Of a stretch of DNA of 10,458 nucleotides, positions 5,873 through 10,458 are shown one piece after another. The notes under the pieces are model-generated. The model was not told where the DNA came from. It did not search any database and worked only from the letters and a program-made list of their open reading frames with translations. The DNA comes from Planctomycetota bacterium (GTDB taxonomy: Bacteria > Planctomycetota > Phycisphaerae > Phycisphaerales > UBA1924), in assembly GCA_023434205.1 (NCBI GenBank), contig JAEYTB010000272.1, forward strand, positions 1 to 10,458, in the 5' to 3' direction. Both the position numbers and the translations under genes were made by a program. The stretch's first letter is position 1. Every line of letters begins with the position of its first letter.

Positions 5873-6253
5873 ATGACGCAAGCCCAGGCCGAACTCCTCG
5901 CCCGCGCCCTTTCTGGTGAAGCCTGGGACTCGGGCGGGGGCGTGTGGCTCGTGACCAAGCACACCGGCGGCGGCTTCACCGGCGAGCCCCCGCGCTTCGC
6001 CGTGTTCTCGGATGAGTGCGTCTGCGAGTACGCCAGCGAAGAGGCCTTCGAGGACAACCAGCCCCCCCTCAAGACCATCCACCTCCAGAACCACAACGCC
6101 GGCGACCGCTGGGTCATCCAGGACGACGAGGGCAACGTGTTCTACCAGGACGACGAGCTGGAGCAGGGGTGGACCGACGAGCTGGAGGCGGAAAGGCAGG
6201 CGAGGTACCTGCAGACGAGGGGGGAGGGGAGGTTTTGGGTGAGGGAGCAGTGA
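5873..6253 (+). CDS. Small acidic hypothetical protein, 126 aa
   Basis: Not recognised. From ATG 5873 the protein runs 126 residues. It has an N-terminal helix (TQAQAELLARALSG), a central beta-rich part with WLVTKHTGGGFTGEPPRFAV, and a strongly acidic stretch (ECVCEYASEEAFED, then WVIQDDEGNVFYQDDELEQG) before a charged C-terminal helix. It has no signal peptide or membrane segment. The frame is open upstream to 5786, but that part reads as Pro/Arg-rich leader, and the promoter at 5757-5785 would start transcription inside it; ATG 5873 is therefore preferred although it has no Shine-Dalgarno. The gene stops four bases from the converging end of the restriction-modification island, which makes it the last resident gene before that island. 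The clean codon pattern supports a real gene; function unknown. Confidence 0.7.
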   Translation: MTQAQAELLARALSGEAWDSGGGVWLVTKHTGGGFTGEPPRFAVFSDECVCEYASEEAFEDNQPPLKTIHLQNHNAGDRWVIQDDEGNVFYQDDELEQGWTDELEAERQARYLQTRGEGRFWVREQ

Positions 6254-6257
6254 GGCA

Positions 6258-6986
6258 CTAGTTGTGCAACTCCTTCAACCGGACCCAGTCGCCCGGCGCG
6301 CGCTCGATGAACCAGAAGTAGTAGCCGTTCGACCGCTTCTTGCAGGCGGCCTTCGCAGCCTCGGTCGGGTTCTCGTACACGCTGCCGGCGTAGCTGACGG
6401 TGCCGTTGCGGCGTAGCCGCGCCCGCAAGCTCTTTCCCTTGTAGACGGCCTTCAAGGCCTTCGCCTTCCCGAACGATGCGGCGATCGCCTTGGAGTTGTA
6501 CCGCGAGCGTCCGTCAACCTCGAGCCCAAGGTCGGTCACCTCCAGGGGCTTGCCCAGGAGGGCGTTCAGTTCGGCCTTCTGCTTCTTGCGGACCTCCCGG
6601 GCGAGGCGCCTCTTGAGGTTCTCAGCGCGACGAATCTGCCCGCTCTGACGGTTCCCGGGCGCCTTGAGGATTCGAAGGGCGAGCGCCTCAAGCTCCTTGA
6701 TGTTGTCGTCCCCGATGGTCAGGTACATCGAGAACCGGTTCCACGCTTCCGCGTGTCGGTTTTTGAGGTGTGACTTCAGGCGGTTCCGCAGGTTCGTGGC
6801 CAGGCCGACGTAGTAAAGCTTCTCCTTGCGGTAGAGGGCGTAGATTCCGTGCCGTCCATCGGCGAGACCGCGGAAGAGGTCAGGGTGCTTCTCCACGAAC
6901 TCGCGGGAGACGTTCTCGAGGTATTGAGAGACGAGCTTTGGCCGCGCCGATTTCCGGCGAACTCTTGCTTTCTGAGGTGCCGCCAT
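6258..6986 (-). CDS. GIY-YIG nuclease with RAMA/DUF2924-like C-terminal domain
   Basis: A 242-residue protein. Residues 45-110 form a GIY-YIG core: GIY at 47-49, YYVG at 58-61, basic NLRNRLKSH (65-73) supplying the catalytic Arg, and the acidic helix IKELEALAL with the metal-binding Glu (E98 or E100). A basic linker (115-140) follows. The C-terminus (about 160-240) contains YKGKSLRARLRRNGTVSYAG, then VYENPTEAAKAAC and NGYYFWFIE. This resembles the RAMA or DUF2924 modules often joined to restriction enzymes and methylases, and probably reads DNA sequence or modification. ATG 6986 has GGAG three bases ahead; the frame is open to 7253, but that part lies inside the Vsr gene. It is last in the island's operon and overlaps Vsr by 107 bases. 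It could be a restriction endonuclease or an accessory modified-DNA cutter. Confidence 0.85.
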   Translation of the reverse strand: MAAPQKARVRRKSARPKLVSQYLENVSREFVEKHPDLFRGLADGRHGIYALYRKEKLYYVGLATNLRNRLKSHLKNRHAEAWNRFSMYLTIGDDNIKELEALALRILKAPGNRQSGQIRRAENLKRRLAREVRKKQKAELNALLGKPLEVTDLGLEVDGRSRYNSKAIAASFGKAKALKAVYKGKSLRARLRRNGTVSYAGSVYENPTEAAKAACKKRSNGYYFWFIERAPGDWVRLKELHN

Positions 6987-7437
6987 GCACTCCAATATAG
7001 CGATTCGCCGCTCCGCAGCGACCTGCGACACCCACGCCTTCGATGAACCGCCTGAGGCGTGCAGCCAGGTTGACTGGGTCTGCTGTTTGGCACTCCCATA
7101 CCACGAGCACGCGCCAGCCGCGGCGCCGTAGTGCTCCTGTGGCCCTGGCGTCCCGAGCCTTATTCCCCGCACGCTTCCTGGGCCAAAATTCCGCGTTTGT
7201 GGCAGGCGGCTTGCGCCCACGCCGACAATGATGCGCATGCCAGAAGCATCCATGCACGAAAACTACCGTCTGGTATCGCTTCAAGACGATGTCGGGCTTT
7301 CCAGGAAGCGTCGCGTGGAGCCGGAACCGGTAACCCATCGCGTGCAGCGCTCGGCGCACGACCAACTCCGGCGCCGTGTCCTTCCCGCGTATACGACTCA
7401 TCAATCTGCTTCGCGCAGCCCTTGAGATCCTGTCCAA
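6880..7437 (-). CDS. vsr: Very short patch repair (Vsr) endonuclease
   Basis: Nicks next to T:G mismatches formed when 5-methylcytosine deaminates, starting repair back to C:G. With a start at TTG 7437 the first residues are (M)DRISRAARSRLMSRIRGKDT, the standard Vsr opening. Landmarks align one to one with E. coli Vsr: catalytic D49 in KPDIV, H62 and H67 in VHGCFWHAHHC, D96, intercalating F65-W66, and zinc ligands C64, H69, C71 and C116 (VVWEC). TTG 7437 lies four bases past the stop of the HNH gene; ATG 7401 would lose the first helix, and the frame is also open to TTG 7467. The family fold ends near residue 132. Here the frame continues for about 50 more residues, partly over the GIY-YIG start, an unusual tail. 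Its presence confirms that the neighbouring methylase makes 5-methylcytosine. Confidence 0.9.
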   Translation of the reverse strand: MDRISRAARSRLMSRIRGKDTAPELVVRRALHAMGYRFRLHATLPGKPDIVLKRYQTVVFVHGCFWHAHHCRRGRKPPATNAEFWPRKRAGNKARDARATGALRRRGWRVLVVWECQTADPVNLAARLRRFIEGVGVAGRCGAANRYIGVHGGTSESKSSPEIGAAKARLSIPRERLPRVRGEAP

Positions 7438-7441
7438 AGAC

Positions 7442-8035
7442 CTACTCGCTCGCCTGCTTTGGCGCAAACTTCTTCGAGAGGAACTCCAAGACTTCGAGCT
7501 GAACGTCGCGTGGTTGCCGTCGGATCAATGCCATCACGCTTATGGCGTCACGGGAGGTCGGCACTTTCAGATTGGACTTGTCCTTGTTGTACCAGACACA
7601 TACCGCGCGAAGATTGTGCTCCTGATCCGTACCGCCTTGGCTTAATGGCACGACGTGGTCGATCTGAAGCCGGCACTTCTTCCCTGCTTCGCAGCCAGAC
7701 TCTTCTCCCGCCCCAGCGCCACAAACTTGGCAGGTATAGCCGTTCCGCTCGAGGATGTGTCGCCTGAGCTTGTCTGAAACCCCTTTGCCGATGACGGGGA
7801 GGAGCTTCAGCGTCTCAAGGACGTACTCATTCTGCTTGAGGTCTTCACGATCGTTGTGCGAGAGAACTTGGAGCCCGTCTTGGGTCCTGAGCTCTCGGAT
7901 GCGACGCTGATAGTCGTGAATTCCCGCCACTCTACTGAGCTCCGTCGTAGTCACTACACGGCCCAAGTTGGCCTCAAAGAATGCTCGCAGCTTCTTGCGC
8001 GCCCCAACTCGTTTTGTCCCGGCCTTCTTCGCCAC
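7442..8035 (-). CDS. HNH endonuclease with N-terminal winged-helix domain, candidate restriction enzyme
   Basis: A 197-residue nuclease. Residues 12-75 (ARKKLRAFFEANLGRVVTTT, then ELSRVAGIHDYQRRIRELR) look like a winged helix-turn-helix that could read DNA. Residues 88-155 form the HNH domain: C102-x2-C105, D126-H127 in LQIDHVVPLSQGG, N141 in EHNLRAVC, and N150 in WYNKDKS. The usual second zinc cysteine before the last Asn is Tyr149, so zinc binding, if present, must use other cysteines such as C115 or C121. The GTG start at 8035 directly follows the methylase stop (TGAGTG), with GAGGGGG six bases upstream inside that gene. The next gene, vsr, starts four bases past its stop. Such winged-helix-HNH proteins are common beside C5 methylases, which makes it the leading candidate for the cognate restriction enzyme; this is inference from context. 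Confidence 0.87.
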   Translation of the reverse strand: MAKKAGTKRVGARKKLRAFFEANLGRVVTTTELSRVAGIHDYQRRIRELRTQDGLQVLSHNDREDLKQNEYVLETLKLLPVIGKGVSDKLRRHILERNGYTCQVCGAGAGEESGCEAGKKCRLQIDHVVPLSQGGTDQEHNLRAVCVWYNKDKSNLKVPTSRDAISVMALIRRQPRDVQLEVLEFLSKKFAPKQASE

Positions 8036-9472
8036 TCAGTCCCCCTCTGCTTTGCGCTCGCGACTCTGACCCTCGATTGCAGCCGTGACTGCCTTGGCAA
8101 TGGCGCGTGCGAGGAGCGGCGGTACCGCGTTGCCGATCTGAACTCCAACGGCGATTCGACGGCCGCACCACTTGTAGGTTGAGGGAAAGCTCTGCAGCAG
8201 CGCCGCCTCAAGATGGGTGATCGGCCGATGAGCGACCGGGTGCAGGTATCGCCCTTTCTCTGGCTTGTAGAACTCGGTACGGATGGTGACAGATGGACGG
8301 TCCCACCACAGCCTGCCGAAGAGGTCAGTGCCGCCTTCTGTCTTCCGCTTCCAACAGTCGGGCATCAGGTGCGGAGGAAGGTCCCAGCGGTTCCCGCCGG
8401 CGGGGATGCACCGATACCGCTCCAGGGACATCTGCGTGGGATTCCGGCCGATATGCCAGTCTTTGTCGGTGGGCTCCAGCGGGAGGTGGCCTATGGCATC
8501 CTGCACCGTCACCCACTTTTTGAGTGTGTGACCGGCGAGTAGTGGGGCCTTCTTCGGGTCGGCATGGGTTGGTGCTGGGAATACGGGGTCGCCGATCCTC
8601 GACCCGATGATGATCGCTCGCTTGCGAGTCTGCGGTACTCCGTAGTCGGCCGCGTTGAGGACTCGGCCCTCAACCGTGTACCCCATCTCTTCCGCGAGAC
8701 GCTTCATCTCCTGGTACTCGGCAGACTTCAGCAGCGGCGGAACGTTTTCGACGACAAAGATTTTGGGACGGACCTGCTCGACGCACCGGAAGTACTGTCG
8801 CCAGAGCTGATTTCGCGGATCGTTCGGAACCCGCTCCCCGAGGTTACTGAACCCCTGGCACGGCGGGCCGCCCGCCACGACGTCGGCCTCCGGAAACTCC
8901 TTGATGTCCTGAATGGCACAATGGAGCACGCGGTCGGTCACATTCGCCCGGATGGTGTCGCAGCCGTCACGGTCCCATTCATTCGCGAGCACTGTGCGGA
9001 ACCCGGCCTGCTTGAACCCAAGGGCCATTCCGCCGCAGCCCGCGAAGAGCTCTATCACGGTTGGGCCGTCGCCGGCAAGCTCACCGAAAACGAATGGGTC
9101 GCTGTTGGCACGTTCCGTTTTGCTCTCAAAAGGCGAAATGCGGAAGTGGTGATCGGTGATGCGCTCGATCGCCACGGTGTCGCCGGCCGCCAGCTTGTGC
9201 TTCGCGAAGAACTTGCGGACCCACTCGCGGTTGCGGAACATGGCGCGTGGGCGGCCGGACTTTTTGTCCGTCGGGATATCCGTGTGAATGAAATCGTCGA
9301 GACCCTCGACCTCAAGCTTGAGGAGGGTGCCGCGCTTGCCGCTCTTCGCCGACGAGCCGAAACAGTCAGCGGGGAAGAAGTCGTGGTGCCCCGTCAGCGT
9401 GATATGGTTGTTGCGCAGGTTCGCCGGCTTGATGCAGATCAAACGCTTTCGATGACCAACCCGACCACTCAT
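8036..9472 (-). CDS. dcm: DNA (cytosine-5) methyltransferase with long N-terminal domain
   Basis: Transfers a methyl group from S-adenosylmethionine to cytosine C5. All conserved motifs are in order in the 478-residue chain: I (VIELFAGCGG, 139-148), IV with catalytic C205 in GGPPCQGFSN, VI (ENV, 242-244), VIII (QTRKR, 281-285) and X (QIGNAVPP, 445-452). The target-recognition region lies roughly at 330-420 and includes RLWWDRPSVTIRTEFYKPEK. Before motif I is an extension of about 135 residues, absent from minimal enzymes, with NREWVRKFFAKHKLAAGDTV (81-100), which resembles the wall strand and helix of B3/EcoRII-N pseudobarrel DNA-binding domains. ATG 9472 has GAGGGG about seven bases upstream. 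It heads the tightly packed set methylase-HNH-vsr-GIY-YIG. The recognition site cannot be deduced. The symbol is generic. Confidence 0.95.
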   Translation of the reverse strand: MSGRVGHRKRLICIKPANLRNNHITLTGHHDFFPADCFGSSAKSGKRGTLLKLEVEGLDDFIHTDIPTDKKSGRPRAMFRNREWVRKFFAKHKLAAGDTVAIERITDHHFRISPFESKTERANSDPFVFGELAGDGPTVIELFAGCGGMALGFKQAGFRTVLANEWDRDGCDTIRANVTDRVLHCAIQDIKEFPEADVVAGGPPCQGFSNLGERVPNDPRNQLWRQYFRCVEQVRPKIFVVENVPPLLKSAEYQEMKRLAEEMGYTVEGRVLNAADYGVPQTRKRAIIIGSRIGDPVFPAPTHADPKKAPLLAGHTLKKWVTVQDAIGHLPLEPTDKDWHIGRNPTQMSLERYRCIPAGGNRWDLPPHLMPDCWKRKTEGGTDLFGRLWWDRPSVTIRTEFYKPEKGRYLHPVAHRPITHLEAALLQSFPSTYKWCGRRIAVGVQIGNAVPPLLARAIAKAVTAAIEGQSRERKAEGD

Positions 9473-9593
9473 GTTCGCCCCTCGTTAGACCCTAGCCATA
9501 GTACCGCGATCCCGAGGGCGCAACGAGCTGTGGGAGCCGCGTCGCCCCTCCGGTACCCTCCGGCGCCAGCGTATCTAGTTCTGCTGATTGGGG
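9473..9593 (-). promoter_or_regulatory. Gap upstream of the methylase, probable promoter region
   Basis: The 121 bases separate the HNH_2 gene stop (9594) from the methylase start (9472), the only real gap inside the island, so they probably hold a separate promoter. TACTAT (9503-9498 on the minus strand) is a fair -10 element about 26 bases before the ATG, but no good -35 lies 16-18 bases from it. A near-tandem CCGGAGGGT / CCGGAGGGG pair lies further upstream. The promoter call is tentative. Confidence 0.35.
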
Positions 9594-10334
9594 TTAGGCC
9601 GCGAACACCCTGTTCCGGTGCCGGGAGAACATGTCGGCGAGCGGCCTAAACCGCTGTGGAAGCCGGATGGCCTGTCCGTCGTACCGTTCGAACATCGTGG
9701 CGTAGACCTCTTGAGGGACGGTGTCCTTGAGGCTGGTACTTAGTATCAGTTCCCCCTCGTCGTTCACCGCAATCATGCCGCGATCGAACGCGGCGTCGTG
9801 CAGCGCGTTCAAGCACAACCCGTTCCGCGGGTCAAGCCTCAGACTCTCATCCGCCGACCATGGAACGATGTGGCTCGCCCGCAGGAGGGCCGCTGACTTG
9901 ATCCCAGTGACGCAGCAAGTCGAGTCATGAGCGGCGAGCACCGCCGCTCGGAAAAACGACTGTCCGCGCCGCTGGCGTACTTCGCGCAATACCTCGGTGG
10001 GACCCGCGGGTGTCTGTTGCTCGATGTCGTTCGGCTCTGTAGAGGCCTGGATTGATGCCTCGGCGAGCTCTTCCCAGCGGCCGTAGAACTCCGCCCAGAC
10101 GGACCGGTCGGCTTCCGATGTGTTTCCCATCCCGCCGATACCGCGCCCTTGAAGCTCGGGGTCAAGGCTGGCAAAGTTGACGAGCTTGAGCGCGATCGAG
10201 GATGGAGTTCGGCCGATCGCTTGGGCAAGGGCGACCACCGCTGGGTTTCCTCGGTGGATTCTACCGAAGGGGAGTCGGCAGTAGAGCGAGAGCGCCTTCT
10301 TCAACTCGTCGCGCGACCACGGAACACGGCTCAT
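9594..10334 (-). CDS. HNH endonuclease of the HNH_2 type, possible restriction enzyme
   Basis: A 246-residue protein. The N-terminus (8-80) reads RDELKKALSLYCRLPFGRIH, then IGRTPSSIALKLVNFASLDP and RGIGG, a helical module repeatedly found ahead of HNH_2 nucleases and likely to bind DNA. A variable linker (95-115) leads to the nuclease, about residues 118-200: FFRAAVLAAH, C141-V-T-G, ASHIVPW with H155, DPRNGLCLN with N171, and LHDAAFDRGMI with H179, giving a complete H-N-H triad. ATG 10334 is taken as start because it opens MSRVPWSRDEL, the usual beginning; the frame reaches a TTG at 10361. No strong ribosome binding site is seen. It precedes the methylase on the same strand with a 121-base gap. 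It could be the restriction enzyme for that methylase or an independent defence nuclease. Confidence 0.88.
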   Translation of the reverse strand: MSRVPWSRDELKKALSLYCRLPFGRIHRGNPAVVALAQAIGRTPSSIALKLVNFASLDPELQGRGIGGMGNTSEADRSVWAEFYGRWEELAEASIQASTEPNDIEQQTPAGPTEVLREVRQRRGQSFFRAAVLAAHDSTCCVTGIKSAALLRASHIVPWSADESLRLDPRNGLCLNALHDAAFDRGMIAVNDEGELILSTSLKDTVPQEVYATMFERYDGQAIRLPQRFRPLADMFSRHRNRVFAA

Positions 10335-10377
10335 AACTGGAGCATACCTGAGCACATCCAATGCTGCCGCGGTCCTT

Positions 10378-10458
10378 CTACCCCACGCTCGGCGGCGCTT
10401 CGCCCGGGTCGGGCAGCTCTCCCCGGCCGTAGAGGTCGATCCAGGGGCGGGTCTGGGG
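10378..10458 (-). CDS. C-terminal end of a minus-strand gene entering from the right edge
   Basis: Reading the minus strand from the window edge gives 26 sense codons, PQTRPWIDLYGRGELPDPGE and then APPSVG, followed by TAG at 10380-10378. Composition and third-position GC fit a real gene of this genome. The family is not recognisable from so short a tail. Part of it (10423-10449) is echoed at 413-439 upstream of kynU. It ends 43 bases before the ATG of the HNH_2 gene, so the island begins directly behind it. Confidence 0.45.
   Translation of the reverse strand, partial: PQTRPWIDLYGRGELPDPGEAPPSVG
10423..10449 (-). repeat. 27-bp imperfect direct repeat, right copy
   Basis: Counterpart of the segment at 413-439, with four mismatches. 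It lies within the open C-terminal reading frame that enters from the right edge (RPWIDLYGR), about 90 bases upstream of the HNH_2 gene. Confidence 0.5.

Noticed and set aside
4652..5919. Overlapping long frames at 4652-5725 (minus) and 5005-5919 (plus)
   Set aside because: Low-complexity Ala/Gly/Arg/Pro translations in alternate frames of the DUF7002-like gene, without start signals.
6258..10334. Transposon or prophage carrying the restriction island
   Set aside because: No transposase, integrase, recombinase or terminal inverted repeats were found in the window, so the island cannot be assigned to a specific mobile element.

Overview
The window looks like a piece of a GC-rich chromosome from a planctomycete, probably of the class Phycisphaerae. 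The main clue is a secreted protein ending in two dockerin-like Asp-rich repeats and a C-terminal Gly-Gly-Ser-Cys, a style typical of that group. Several genes also lack a strong Shine-Dalgarno sequence. The taxonomic call is an inference. Almost every real gene lies on the minus strand; the exceptions are a toxin-antitoxin pair and one small orphan gene.

Left part (1-2267): two tryptophan-catabolism genes on the minus strand, the start of kynureninase (1-389, running off the window) and a complete 2-amino-3-carboxymuconate-6-semialdehyde decarboxylase (ACMSD, 1206-2267). Between them, on the opposite strand, sits a MntA-HepT type toxin-antitoxin pair (464-1127). A perfect 14-bp palindrome covers the antitoxin start codon.

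Middle part (2268-6253): a secreted dockerin-type protein with a recognisable promoter. Upstream of it is an array of eleven 21-bp tandem repeats with palindromic ACCGGCCGGT cores. Next come an unrecognised 277-aa cytoplasmic protein followed by a strong intrinsic terminator, a protein resembling the DUF7002 family, and a divergent small acidic hypothetical gene with its own sigma70-like promoter.

Right part (6258-10334): a restriction-modification island, all on the minus strand and visibly lower in GC than its surroundings. In transcription order it holds an HNH_2-type endonuclease, a C5-cytosine methyltransferase with a 135-residue N-terminal extension, a winged-helix-plus-HNH endonuclease, a Vsr mismatch endonuclease, and a GIY-YIG nuclease with a RAMA/DUF2924-like C-terminus. 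The last four are packed with abutting or overlapping ends and must be translated from one message. The methyltransferase would protect a cytosine-containing site. Vsr would repair the T:G mismatches left when that methylcytosine deaminates. One or more of the other nucleases would cut unmodified DNA. Which of them is the cognate restriction enzyme cannot be told from sequence alone.

The last 80 bases hold the C-terminus of another minus-strand gene. A 27-bp segment of it (10423-10449) matches a segment just upstream of kynureninase (413-439) at 23 of 27 positions and in the same reading frame.
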